NCBI RefSeq assembly: GCF_900142215.1
Contig: NZ_FRAC01000026.1
Coordinates: 32,671 to 96,670, forward strand
DNA: 64,000 bases
Direction: 5' to 3'
DNA from: Anaerocolumna jejuensis DSM 15929
GTDB taxonomy: Bacteria; Bacillota; Clostridia; Lachnospirales; Lachnospiraceae
A model generated the notes under the pieces. The model was not told where the DNA came from and did not search any database. It was given only the letters and a program-made list of their open reading frames with translations. The position numbers and the translations under genes were made by a program. Of the stretch, positions 9,226-18,245 are shown in pieces; within the stretch, counting starts at the first letter, position 1; each line of letters begins with the position of its first letter.

Positions 9226-9846
9226 ATGGAATTGCGCACATTATCAAAGCAGATTTTATATCTTCCGGCAACCAGTCAGCCTTTATCTGCGGATGTAGGA
9301 ATAATCCGGGGAGATAAATTTGTTTGGATTTTTGATGTAGGGAGCAATGATGAAGCTGTAGATATAATACAAGGAATTGATAGAGAAAAAAATATTATAT
9401 TATCCCATTTTCACGAAGACCATATCAGAAATCTTGAACGAATTTCATATAAAGGTATGTATTGCGGTGATTACACAAAGTTCAAATTGCAAAAAGGAAC
9501 TGAAGTACAAGCCCCTATAACTTATGAGGACGGAGTCAAGCTAACATTATTTCCCATTCCGTCAATTCATTCAAAAGGAACTATTGGACTTGAAGTAAAT
9601 GATGAATATGCTTTTTTGGGCGATGCTGTATATGGGGCAAGAAAAAATGGAAAAGTGGTATATAACATTAATATATTGAAAGAAATGATCACTACTTTAG
9701 AGAAAGTAAAGGCGCAACAATTCTTAATCAGCCATGATGCCGCCTTTATGCAACCTAAAGCGAAGGTTATCGCAGAATTAAAAGGATTATACAAAATGCG
9801 AAAACCGGGAGAAGCATATTTGTTTTTAGAAAGTAATGATGTTTAG
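9226..9846 (+). CDS. metallo-beta-lactamase-fold hydrolase
   Basis: 206-residue cytoplasmic protein with the MBL-fold metal ligands: the HxHxDH motif in LSHFHEDH (residues ~64-70), a further His in PSIHSKGTIGL, the Asp in FLGDAVY and a His in LISHDAA. No signal peptide. The family includes thioesterases, glyoxalase II, and phosphodiesterases; sequence alone does not choose between them. Start: GGAG lies 7 bases before the ATG. The 250 bases before it have no clear coding signal. The 270 bases after it (9847-10117) hold nothing I can assign apart from short unconvincing open frames. Confidence 0.85.
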   Translation: MELRTLSKQILYLPATSQPLSADVGIIRGDKFVWIFDVGSNDEAVDIIQGIDREKNIILSHFHEDHIRNLERISYKGMYCGDYTKFKLQKGTEVQAPITYEDGVKLTLFPIPSIHSKGTIGLEVNDEYAFLGDAVYGARKNGKVVYNINILKEMITTLEKVKAQQFLISHDAAFMQPKAKVIAELKGLYKMRKPGEAYLFLESNDV

Positions 9847-10117
9847 TAATATACCTTTCAAATGACGCAACTCTTAAATTCCGAAAGGGTTGTTAGCTTA
9901 AATCAAAACAAGTGTTAGAAAATCTTTGTAACAGTGTTCTTCATTTAAAAGCTTCTATTCGGCACTGCTTCCCGAAGCTAGGGCAACAGCATAAACACCG
10001 CCCCCATTGCGATGTCTGTGACTGGGCGAAAGTAGCATTATCACTGTACATTTCATTACGATACGATCTACCATAGATTGTTTTATGTTCGGGCGTTCTC
10101 GCTCATCACCTTCGATG

Positions 10118-10450
10118 TCATTTGTTTAAGATTTTATACTTTCGTTTACTGACACCTTTCTGAGAAATACCGATTTGATTTCCGTACTCTCGCTCGCTTT
10201 TACCTTCGTAATACAACTCAGTGATCAATTCCTGGTCTTCCGGAGTAAGTAATTTTGTGCAGAACAGTATTTTTTCAATTAGTACTGCCTTTATAGCCAC
10301 ATCGTCTACACATTCTTCATCAATAAAGCGGAGGGTAAAACGTCTTGTTAGAAAATCAAAAAAGTCCGCAATTTGCCTATAGCAAATCATTGGCTTTTTA
10401 GTGCCCGAATTATTTTTTAACTGATTTATGTATTCAGTATTATAATGTCC
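10118..10450 (-). pseudogene. sigma-70 region-4-like regulator of mobile-element type, probably a remnant
   Basis: The last ~75 residues look like the small sigma-factor-like proteins of Tn916-type conjugative elements: an acidic middle, LTPEDQELITELYYEGKSER, then a helix-turn-helix REYGNQIGISQKGVSKRKYKI. The frame is open upstream to 10450 but without a start codon having a ribosome site; the first ATG (10390) is inside the conserved region. Such proteins are usually ~140 residues, so the 5' part seems lost or diverged. It is unaccompanied by other conjugation genes, which fits an element remnant. Confidence 0.5.
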
Positions 10451-10550
10451 TTAAGAGATTTCTTTATTTCAAACCTCTCATAGATGTTTTTGCTTTAGTC
10501 ACCCATTTTGCCGGCAGCCATCCGGAAATCCGTATGTTTATGTTAAAGAA

Positions 10551-10590
10551 AAGCTACCTCTAATAGGTTTATCCAATTTTGAGGTAGCTT
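10551..10590. terminator. bidirectional stem-loop between the surface-protein gene and the sigma-like remnant
   Basis: Ten-base perfect arms AAGCTACCTC / GAGGTAGCTT with a 20-base loop. It lies just beyond the decayed Ig-like repeat and could end transcription of the large minus-strand gene. Confidence 0.6.
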
Positions 10591-10598
10591 CGAAATTA

Positions 10599-10817
10599 TT
10601 ATTTTATAGTTGAATACAGTCTGACAGCACAACTAGAATCTTCAACTGACCCTGTTTACATGAAATTACCAGTTGCAGAAGGATCAATTGAAGCTGGTGT
10701 CCATATCAGTGTTGCTTTTTTGATACTGCCATTTTTGCTTTTATTTTTTGTGGTGGTAACCATTTCTCATTTTCACTAATAGTAAGTATTTGGATACTAT
10801 AAGTTCACAATAGTAAC
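10599..10817 (-). pseudogene. decayed terminal Ig-like repeat, in frame behind the stop of the LRR surface protein
   Basis: Reading on past the stop codon (10818) in the same frame gives a sequence that aligns residue for residue with the preceding BIG4-type repeats: VTIVNL, YPNTYY, then ATLIWTPASIDPSATGN, then TGSVEDSSCAVRLYSTIK before a final TAA at 10599. It is broken by six in-frame stops but by no frameshift. The ancestral protein therefore had one more repeat of about 73 residues. Functional consequence: the current C-terminus is one repeat shorter. Confidence 0.75.
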
Positions 10818-13532
10818 CTACTTTTCAATTACCTTTATATATGCTTTTACGCTGCCATCATATCCTTCCACAAAAGCTCTATATATGTAATCTCCTGGTA
10901 CAGATGTATCTACTAATGCTGGTGTCCAGGTTAATACAACTTCCTTCGTTGTACCATCTGACATTTTAGCAGTGATTGACTTTGGTAAGGTATAATTTTC
11001 ACCCTTATCAGCGGTATAGTAGAGATTCGTATATTCTAATTTTACAATTTGAACTTGTTTTGATTTTACTACCAAATGTAGCTTTACACTGCCATTATAA
11101 CCTTGTACTGCTGCTGTGTACTCATAGGTTCCTGCAATTGCTGTATCTACTGTTGCCGGTGTCCAGGTTAATGCAGCTTCCTTTGTTGTTCCATCTGACA
11201 TTCTGGCAGTTACCGTTTTGGGTAATTCGTAATTGAAACCTTGTTCTACTGTAGCATCGATTTCTGTTGGCTCTATGCTTACTATTGTAACTGACTTTGC
11301 TTTTACTTCCAAATGTAGCTTTACATTACCACTATAGCCCGGTACTGTTGCTGTGTACTCATAGGTTCCTGCAATTGCTGTATCTACCGTAGCTGGTGTC
11401 CAGGTTAATGCAACTTCCTTTGTTGTTCCATCTGACATTTTGGCAGTTACCGTTTTGGGTAATTCGTAATTGAAACCTTGTTCTACCGAGGCATTGATTT
11501 CTGCCGGTTCTATGCTTACTATTATAACCGGCTGAGCTTTTACTTCCAAATATAGCTTCACAGTGCCGTTATAACCTTGTACTGCTGCTGTGTACTCATA
11601 GTTTCCTGCAATTGCTGTATCTACCGTTGCCGGTGTCCAGGTTAATGCAACTTCCTTTGTTGTTCCATCTGACATTTTGGCCTTTGCGGTTTTAGGTAAT
11701 TCATAAGTTGAACCTTGCCCTACTGTGGTATTGATTTCTGCTGGTTCGATGCTTACTATTTGCGTTTGAATTTTAAAGACCGTCACTATGTAATTAATAG
11801 TAAATTTACAATTAGCTATACTACCTACAAACTCGTATACACCAGGAATTGTTGTGTCTATTTCTGTTGAATTCCATATTATTGGAACCTCTATTGTACT
11901 TCCATCATTCATGTTAGCTTTAATTTTTTCTGGAAAATCTACCTTTGAATACTGCGGCAAATTTTTGTACATGTAGGTGTAATCCAATCCAATTATTTCC
12001 AACTGATCAGATTGCGAAATGTAAAGATTTAGTGTTATTTTTTCATCATAGCCTTCAACTGTTCCTAAGAGAGTATATTGACCAGGCACACTTGAATCAA
12101 TGGTAGATTTTGACCATGTCACCGGAACCTCTGCAATTGTGCCGTCTGCCATATAAACCTGAACGTTTTTAGGTAAACCCTTACTACTATTTTTTAACCA
12201 GTATTCTTTTATGATATCGTCTTTATAAGCAACAATTCCCTCTTTTTTATCTGTTGCAATCGGATATTTACTTCTATCCCATGTCCTGCCTTCTTTTAAC
12301 AAAAATACATCATCTACATTGAAATATTCATAAGATATATTTCCATTTCTGGAATCAACAATATCCCATGTACAATCGAGATGATAGTACCGACCACCAA
12401 TTTTCACCATATTCCAGGCATGAGCTTGTCCTGCCCAGCCATGTGATACTTTAATAACCTCAACTCCAGCCCTTTTTAGCAATAAGGATGTTGCATCGGA
12501 TATCGCATCACAGGCACCTTTATGATCCACAATTACGCCATAGGCACCTTTATCTGATACCCCAAGCTTATACTCCGTATTCAAACAGATGTAATCATGT
12601 ACTGCTTTTTCCTTCTCTAATAATGTCATTTCCGGCTTTATAATATCTGCCAGGATCTTATCAGCCTTAGCAAGAAAGTCTTCAATCTCACTTTTTGACA
12701 TATAAAATCCCCAGAAATTACACTTGGTATTATCGCCAAACTCATTGCATCTACTATAATCTGCAATAGGATTCCCATTAAGCCCAACTTCATTTAGGCT
12801 GCTAATCTGTAATAATTCTGAAAAGTCCTCAATTAAGTTATTAGAAAGACTAATCTCCTTTAGCATTTTTAGCTTATTCATAGATGGTAAATCCATAATT
12901 TTATTATCTGCTAAACTTACACTCTCTAACAATTCAAAATCTGATAGAAAGCTTAAATTTTCTATGTTACATTGATTTGCAGTTAAAGATTTCAGACTAT
13001 TCTTTAAAGCTGATATTTGGCTTAAATCTGAAATTGGATTTCTTGTTATGTCTAATGCTTCTAATTTGTTAAGATTTCTAAGAGACTTTAAGTCAGATAC
13101 CTTATTATCACATAAATTAATAGAATTAAGGTTTAATAGCTCTGCAAGAGGAGATATATCCTTAATAAAATTACTATTCAAACTTAATGAAGTCAGATTT
13201 TTCAGCTCGCTAATCTGTGATATATCTTCAATTTTATTTTCGGTAAGAGTAAGACTTTTAATGTTCCTGGCATATTGGAGGCCTTCAAGTGATTTTATAT
13301 CTAATGTTTTTAAATTACAGTCTTTTATACTCAATAAATCCGATTTCAATATATCCCCAACTGGCTTTGAAATCATTGCTCTGATGGCTTTTTCCAAATT
13401 TGCATCTGGTATCAATACAACATCTGAGACTTGGCTTTCTGCTCTAGTTAAGACAGGATTCCCCAAAATAGCGCAAGTAATTACTACTACAAAAATAAAC
13501 GGAATCATTGCGTTAAAAATAAATTTTTTCAT
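10818..13532 (-). CDS. secreted LRR - transglutaminase-like - Ig-like repeat surface protein
   Basis: 904 residues with a signal peptide at ~1-31. Residues ~65-260 are leucine-rich repeats of the 22-residue internalin-like type (LKNLTSLSLNSNFIKDISPL and similar). Residues ~290-400 form a transglutaminase/protease-like core with a complete Cys-His-Asp triad: C341 in HKGACDA, H371 in QAHAWN, D386 in HLDCTWD. Residues ~420-904 are six tandem bacterial Ig-like group 4 repeats, the middle ones almost identical (SDGTTKEVALTWTPATVDTA), a sign of recent duplication. No LPxTG or SLH anchor is seen; a lost terminal repeat follows the stop. Likely role: cell-surface or secreted protein cross-linking, cleavage or adhesion. 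Ribosome site GGGAGAG precedes the ATG. Confidence 0.88.
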   Translation of the reverse strand: MKKFIFNAMIPFIFVVVITCAILGNPVLTRAESQVSDVVLIPDANLEKAIRAMISKPVGDILKSDLLSIKDCNLKTLDIKSLEGLQYARNIKSLTLTENKIEDISQISELKNLTSLSLNSNFIKDISPLAELLNLNSINLCDNKVSDLKSLRNLNKLEALDITRNPISDLSQISALKNSLKSLTANQCNIENLSFLSDFELLESVSLADNKIMDLPSMNKLKMLKEISLSNNLIEDFSELLQISSLNEVGLNGNPIADYSRCNEFGDNTKCNFWGFYMSKSEIEDFLAKADKILADIIKPEMTLLEKEKAVHDYICLNTEYKLGVSDKGAYGVIVDHKGACDAISDATSLLLKRAGVEVIKVSHGWAGQAHAWNMVKIGGRYYHLDCTWDIVDSRNGNISYEYFNVDDVFLLKEGRTWDRSKYPIATDKKEGIVAYKDDIIKEYWLKNSSKGLPKNVQVYMADGTIAEVPVTWSKSTIDSSVPGQYTLLGTVEGYDEKITLNLYISQSDQLEIIGLDYTYMYKNLPQYSKVDFPEKIKANMNDGSTIEVPIIWNSTEIDTTIPGVYEFVGSIANCKFTINYIVTVFKIQTQIVSIEPAEINTTVGQGSTYELPKTAKAKMSDGTTKEVALTWTPATVDTAIAGNYEYTAAVQGYNGTVKLYLEVKAQPVIIVSIEPAEINASVEQGFNYELPKTVTAKMSDGTTKEVALTWTPATVDTAIAGTYEYTATVPGYSGNVKLHLEVKAKSVTIVSIEPTEIDATVEQGFNYELPKTVTARMSDGTTKEAALTWTPATVDTAIAGTYEYTAAVQGYNGSVKLHLVVKSKQVQIVKLEYTNLYYTADKGENYTLPKSITAKMSDGTTKEVVLTWTPALVDTSVPGDYIYRAFVEGYDGSVKAYIKVIEK

Positions 13533-13740
13533 TATTTACTCTCCCTTTTCTTGTTTTGTTAATATTTTTTAAAATGAATATCTGTACAACTCTGTATGAA
13601 TTTGAGCGCATAAATAAATCCATTACTTTTTACTAAATAATGCAATTATATAGTAATTTAAAAATTTCATTTGTTTTTTCTCCTTTCGAGTCTTAATTAA
13701 TCATCTTTGATGATCATAGTTATATTATACATGTAAAACC

Positions 13741-13769
13741 TTGACAGCAGTATGTCATGGTTGTAAAAT
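13741..13769 (+). promoter_or_regulatory. sigma-A promoter with TGACA-n6-TGTCA operator for the WYL regulator
   Basis: TTGACA (13741-13746), 17-base spacer, extended -10 TGTAAAAT. The -35 box is the left half of a perfect dyad TGACA-gcagta-TGTCA (13742-13757). A regulator bound there would block RNA polymerase, so autorepression by the gene product that follows is likely. Confidence 0.75.
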
Positions 13770-13788
13770 TATCTACGAGGTGATTAAA

Positions 13789-14709
13789 ATGAAACTAGCA
13801 AGAATGATATCTATCATTATGTTACTCCTTGAGCATAGAATAATAAGTGCAACTAAATTAGCAATGATGTTTGAAGTATCCCCTCGTACAATCTTTCGTG
13901 ATATAGACACAATCAACGAAGCTGGAATACCCATTATTGCTTATCCGGGTGTAAAAGGCGGGATAGGTATAATGGAAGAATATAAGATTGAAAAAGGACT
14001 TTTTACCGTCCCTGACATTATCTCTTTACTAAGTGGGCTTGGCAGTATTCCCTTGTCCAGTGAAGAAATATTTACTACAATGGCAAAAATTAAAGGTTTA
14101 CTGCCTAAAGAGCATATTCATGAGATTGAATTAAAATCCAATAAAATTACTACAGATTATACTTCATGGAAAGGGATTAAATCCCTTCCAGTTAATATTA
14201 AAGAAATCAGAGCAGCTCTTGACAAAAACCACTTTTTGTACTTCCAATATTATGATCGTGGAGGGAGAGAAACAGCAAGAAAAATCGAGCCTTACCGATT
14301 AATTTTTAAGGACTCTAACTGGTATATACACGCTTACTGCTTATCAAGGCAGGATTTTCGTACCTTTCGCTTATCCCGAATGTCATCTCTTCAAGTGTTA
14401 GATGAGACTTTTATACCTAGAGAATTCGAAATAAAACCATCGGTTTTGCCAGCAATTCAAAAGATTACCATTAAGCTTTTGGTTGATAATTCACTCCGAG
14501 GCTGGATGGCAGATTTTTGTGGAAAAGAAAACATTGATATCTATGATGATACCAGGGTAATTGTTCACTTTCCATTTATGGAAAGTGATTATGTATATGG
14601 CCTTTTACTGAAATTTGGTGATAAATGTGAATGTTTAGAACCTGAAACAATCCGGCGTGAATTACTGCGGAGAGTAAACAATATTCAAAAGCTCTATCAA
14701 AAGCCCTAG
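13789..14709 (+). CDS. YafY-type WYL-domain transcriptional regulator
   Basis: 306-residue regulator. N-terminal HTH_11/DeoR-like winged helix (residues ~5-60: ISATKLAMMFEVSPRTIFRD then IDTINEAGIPI) followed by a WYL ligand-sensing domain (~135-230) whose signature here is NWYIHAYCLSRQDFRTFRLSRM, and a C-terminal WCX extension. The frame is open 16 codons further upstream from a TTG, but that TTG is the -35 box; the ATG at 13789 has GAGGTG 8 bases upstream. The next gene on the strand, a PAF-acetylhydrolase-like protein 140 bases downstream, is the natural candidate target because YafY-type genes often sit next to an alpha/beta hydrolase they control. Confidence 0.9.
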   Translation: MKLARMISIIMLLLEHRIISATKLAMMFEVSPRTIFRDIDTINEAGIPIIAYPGVKGGIGIMEEYKIEKGLFTVPDIISLLSGLGSIPLSSEEIFTTMAKIKGLLPKEHIHEIELKSNKITTDYTSWKGIKSLPVNIKEIRAALDKNHFLYFQYYDRGGRETARKIEPYRLIFKDSNWYIHAYCLSRQDFRTFRLSRMSSLQVLDETFIPREFEIKPSVLPAIQKITIKLLVDNSLRGWMADFCGKENIDIYDDTRVIVHFPFMESDYVYGLLLKFGDKCECLEPETIRRELLRRVNNIQKLYQKP

Positions 14710-14850
14710 CAGACATTTAATAATTTTCGTTCAATGCTGCATAATTTTACCTCTTCCAAAATTATAGCCGATACATATCCAGTTTGTTGGAAATAGCTCA
14801 TAAATAAATTGACGCCTATTATTATTTCGAACTACTACAAAGGAGATTTT

Positions 14851-16287
14851 ATGAACATATTTGAAGTATTCATTCTTATTTTTCTGGTTGTCTCAGCGTT
14901 AAACAGACTTGTTTTCAGAATAAACATGTTAGATATTGTACTACCCGCATGCTCAGTTATACTCTGTATCGCAAATCTGGTTTTTATCGGATATCGAATT
15001 CAGATGGTGCCGGCATATATACTGGCACTCATTTTTCTGGTAATTGACGTATTTATAAAATTCAAAATATCGTTTAAAATGAAAAAGTCATTTAAAATTT
15101 TGTCGGTATTGATACTTGTATTGTCATTAATCATTTCAATTGCTTTTCCTATACTGTTCCCTGTTGTACAACTACCAAAGACGGAGGGCCCCTATTCTGT
15201 GGGGACAGCGACGATGTCTTTCACAGACGAATCAAGGAAAGGGATTTTTACCGAGAAAAACAGCAGCAGGGAAATCGCTGTTCAGATATGGTATCCAACA
15301 GACGATACAGCGAATAAAGAAGCAACGAACTTTTTCCCCAACAGTGTTGCCAGTACATATATGGCTGAGCGATTGGGTCTACCGGATATTTTCGGTTATC
15401 TTGCGCTTGTTAAAACGCATAGTAATAAAAACTCCGACCTGTCCACCCATGAGCGCAGTTACCCCGTGATATTATTCTCAGGCGGATTTGGGAGCTTTGT
15501 GGGGCAAAACACAGTCCAAATGGAGGCGCTTGCAAGTAATGGATACATTGTATTCAGCATATCGCATCCCTACGAAGACTTTGCCACGATATATCCGTCT
15601 GGAAAGATATTGCGCTATAATACCGCTCAGGTCAATCGCTTTCAAAATGAACTGGCTACGGTCAGCAAAAGCTATTCGGGAGATAAGTCATCTGCTGAAT
15701 TTGAAAAATACTCGATCAAAGAGTGTCAAATTGCCAGTGAGAGTGTCCATATATGGAGTGACGACACGATTTTTATTGCGGATATAATCGAGGAATTGAA
15801 CAGCGGTGAAATTAAGAGCATATTTAAAAATAAGCTTGATACTGCCAATATGGGAGTTTTCGGTCACTCATTCGGCGGAGCGACAGCAAGTCAGGTTTGT
15901 CTTGATGACAGCAGGTTTAAAGCCTTTATCAACATGGACGGAACTGTATTCGGAGACTCTATGAATCGTGTGATTGAGAGACCATTTATGATTATGAACG
16001 GCAATGATGACAAGAGTTTGATTCCGGCAGGCTATTCCTCAGAACAGACAAATTATTATGATGTAACGATTAATGGTGCCAAGCACTCAGACTTTATGGA
16101 TTTTACTGTTCTTTTACCTACCTTCAGACTCGTGGGGATGCTGGGAAATGTTGGTGGCTACAGGCAGGAGGCAATAATGAACGATTACATCATCGCCTTC
16201 TTTAACAAGTATCTGAAAGGTACAAATGAACCGCTTCTGGACGACGGAATGCAGAAATATGACAATGTTTCAGTTGAATACCATTGA
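14851..16287 (+). CDS. membrane-anchored alpha/beta hydrolase of the PAF-acetylhydrolase type
   Basis: 478 residues. The first ~125 residues carry four hydrophobic membrane helices; the remainder is an alpha/beta hydrolase exposed outside or inside the membrane. Seen: oxyanion/early strand YPVILFSGGFGSFVGQN, nucleophile elbow GHSFGGATA, an acidic-residue segment NGNDDKSL, and a late His in NGAKHSDF. This set and length fit plasma PAF-acetylhydrolase/lipase-like esterases; the substrate, perhaps an ester lipid, is unknown. An upstream in-frame TTG at 14809 is rejected because AAAGGAG precedes the ATG at 14851. Probably controlled by the upstream WYL regulator. A strong terminator follows at 16399, behind ~110 bases that I cannot assign. 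Confidence 0.85.
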   Translation: MNIFEVFILIFLVVSALNRLVFRINMLDIVLPACSVILCIANLVFIGYRIQMVPAYILALIFLVIDVFIKFKISFKMKKSFKILSVLILVLSLIISIAFPILFPVVQLPKTEGPYSVGTATMSFTDESRKGIFTEKNSSREIAVQIWYPTDDTANKEATNFFPNSVASTYMAERLGLPDIFGYLALVKTHSNKNSDLSTHERSYPVILFSGGFGSFVGQNTVQMEALASNGYIVFSISHPYEDFATIYPSGKILRYNTAQVNRFQNELATVSKSYSGDKSSAEFEKYSIKECQIASESVHIWSDDTIFIADIIEELNSGEIKSIFKNKLDTANMGVFGHSFGGATASQVCLDDSRFKAFINMDGTVFGDSMNRVIERPFMIMNGNDDKSLIPAGYSSEQTNYYDVTINGAKHSDFMDFTVLLPTFRLVGMLGNVGGYRQEAIMNDYIIAFFNKYLKGTNEPLLDDGMQKYDNVSVEYH

Positions 16288-16398
16288 CAGGATGAGCATC
16301 TTCCTGCTTTGATACCAGACGATAAAGTACACCTGGATCTTAGAAGCATATTCTTCCGCCAAGGTCCCAATAGTACAGCTTATCTTGCTCTGAGGGGT

Positions 16399-16426
16399 TA
16401 CCCGGTCGTAATGACCGGGTTTTTTA
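16399..16426 (+). terminator. Rho-independent terminator after the hydrolase gene
   Basis: Perfect 8-bp stem ACCCGGTC/GACCGGGT, 5-base loop, followed immediately by a run of T. GC-rich relative to the surroundings. Confidence 0.9.
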
Positions 16427-16505
16427 TTGCTACTCTCTTGCTATTTTATAGGGGTAAGCCTGGGTAATTTATGTTATTTCCATCCCATGATCACCTTTCT
16501 TTCAT

Positions 16506-16700
16506 TTATTGTCTCTTCTTTCTTATCCTCTTTATCATATAGCTAATCAATGAAAAAAAGCCATTTATAATTAAAAATAGAAAGGTTATATATGCTGAAT
16601 CAGCAAGATTCCTATCTTCCACAAAATAATATATCAATACAAAAAATAGGGATATTTTAAATAACAGCTCTGCAATTTGCCTTAATATTAACTTGATCAT
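16506..16700 (-). CDS. small two-helix membrane protein
   Basis: 64 residues: a short amphipathic start, two hydrophobic helices (about residues 12-28 and 36-56) and a strongly basic tail (KRIRKKRQ), so the tail is expected in the cytoplasm. A GGAGAG ribosome site 7 bases before the ATG supports real translation. No family recognised. It is followed on the same strand upstream by the DUF4177-like gene, about 100 bases apart. Confidence 0.55.
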   Translation of the reverse strand: MIKLILRQIAELLFKISLFFVLIYYFVEDRNLADSAYITFLFLIINGFFSLISYMIKRIRKKRQ

Positions 16701-16797
16701 ATTGCACTCTCCAACAAATTTATTTGTATTGCAATATTCTCATTTAACTACCACTTTGTCAAGGCATAGAAAAAAGCACCCAGAGGATGCTTGATAT

Positions 16798-16986
16798 CTA
16801 TTCTAATTCTCTTTTAAATGTAAATATGACCGATGAAGTATAGGAACCTCCTCCTACAATGCTATTTGTTATAGGTGTCACGCTTACTATTTCCCATCCT
16901 TCTTTACCAAAATTATTTACTTCAATTTCATCATTGTCATTTAAATCCATTGATATCTTTAATATACTGTATTCCCATTTTTTCAT
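16798..16986 (-). CDS. small DUF4177-like protein
   Basis: 62 residues beginning MKKWEYSILKI, with the conserved core FGKEGWEIVSVTP and a C-terminal strand ending FTFKRELE. This is the pattern of the short DUF4177-type proteins common in Firmicutes, function unknown. GGGAG precedes the ATG at good distance. A small hairpin lies just downstream. Normal length for the family, so apparently intact among broken neighbours. Confidence 0.65.
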   Translation of the reverse strand: MKKWEYSILKISMDLNDNDEIEVNNFGKEGWEIVSVTPITNSIVGGGSYTSSVIFTFKRELE

Positions 16987-17114
16987 ATATTTACTCCCTG
17001 AATATTATTTTGCCATTATAACCCATTTCACCATATTTTTCAATATAAAAAGACACGCCCTATATTTCAGACGTGCCCTTTCTCGGGGAGTATAAATAAT
17101 TAATAGGGCCCTGT

Positions 17115-17318
17115 TTACTGCCTAACCCTTATGTATATTTGACCAATAATCTTACCTGTTTCATCCGGTTTTTTCCCCTCACGGTACTCTTCCAGGGCTT
17201 CTGACAGCTCAGAATGACACAAAGCAATCAATTCACCGAAGCTTTTTTCTTCATCCCACCAGCCGTGGTCTATTGCATTTTCACCGACTTCTTTTACAAA
17301 TTCATTTATATTCAGCAT
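17115..17318 (-). pseudogene. truncated MazG-like nucleotide pyrophosphohydrolase
   Basis: Starts MLNINEFVKEVGENAIDHGW and contains the MazG-type helix with metal-binding acids, ELIALCHSELSEALEEYREG, as in phage- or mobile-element-type dNTP pyrophosphatases. After GKKPDET the sequence leaves the family (GKIIGQIYIRVRQ) and stops, losing the second acidic helix (normally E-x-x-D in a string like ELADVIIRILD). At 67 residues it is a little over half the usual length, so it should be inactive. Ribosome site is weak. Confidence 0.65.
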
Positions 17319-17409
17319 AATATTTCTCTTTTCCGGCCAGTAGCCGGATGCTTTTATATTGCTTGTACATTTTTTAATCAAGTGGTATTTCTACCACTCG
17401 CCGCTTACA

Positions 17410-17762
17410 TCAGATTTTTTCGAAATAGGTAATATTAATTGTCTCTTCTGTCAGATTCATGCTAGGATTTCCCAAGCTAACTCTAACTTTTTCAGCAACC
17501 GTCCTATATGCATTCCAGTAATCCTGGTCAGTTGCTTCTTCATCAGGAACTTTTTTACTTTCAATCAAAAAAATAATGCTGCCGTTAAGTTCTCCAATAT
17601 CTGGACTAACAAAATATCTTTCATGTACCTCCCCTGTATGCTAATACCAGTTTCCTGATAAACTTTAATTGCTTCTATGTTCCAGATATCTCCAATTTTA
17701 GCATTTGTATAATATTGAGGATCAAGTCCAAAAAATGAAATTGTATAACTTTTTGTTTCCAT
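17410..17762 (-). pseudogene. conserved-type small protein gene broken by a frameshift
   Basis: The first ~40 codons from the ATG at 17762 (GGTGG ribosome site) read METKSYTISFFGLDPQYY and on to QETGIS. From about position 17645 the sense continues in another frame: HTGEVHERYFVSPDIGELNG, IIFLIESKKVPDEEA, then a tail ending NITYFEKI at a TGA (17410). Joined, the product would be ~117 residues. The family is not recognised. The frameshift could be real decay or a sequencing error; the neighbouring genes are also damaged, which favours decay. Confidence 0.6.
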
Positions 17763-17990
17763 AATCCACCATTAGTAAATCTTTATAACAATATATGCCT
17801 CTCTGTCAAAATAGTTAAATCCTAAGTCATACCAGGTACACATATGAACGGTATACTATGTTTGTAAGGTAAATCACACCTCAACCTTAACAATTTTTTT
17901 CATAAATCGGCCAGTAGGATAACCTGCTGGCCTCTCCTCTGTTTTGGGTACAAAAAAACTACCAATACGAATATTGATAGTTGGATGTAT

Positions 17991-18245
17991 TTATTTAATA
18001 CTTAATTTCTCAACCCCGATTACTTCTTTTATATGTAATATATATAATTCAATGGTTTTCTTAGCCTCTATTAAGCTTATATCCGTTTTCTTTGGTTCTC
18101 CCCTCCTAATGTAATAATCAACCTGTTCTAATTTTTGAATTAAATCCCAAAACTTTTTTACACTCTCTGATTCAACATATAGTTCGACGCTTCGGAAAGT
18201 ATCTATAAAATCATTAATAAGGGGTTTTAGTAGGATTGGTTTTTC
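17991..18245 (-). pseudogene. unidentified helical protein, cut at its start by the integrase fragment
   Basis: About 85 codons of protein-like sequence (DFIDTFRSVELYVESES, KFWDLIQKLEQVDYYIRR) ending KLSIK. Upstream of 18245 the frame enters the antisense of the integrase fragment, so the original 5' end has been replaced. All-alpha, charged, no motif recognised. Confidence 0.4.

Noticed and set aside
9847..10117. Coding remnant between the MBL gene and the sigma-like remnant
   Set aside because: A ~60-codon frame on the minus strand has low-information composition and no start; I see nothing assignable.
16290..16390. Possible tail of a gene between the PAF-acetylhydrolase-like gene and its terminator
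   Set aside because: About 33 protein-like codons (DDKVHLDLRSIFFRQGP) without start, motif or homologue that I recognise; too little to annotate.
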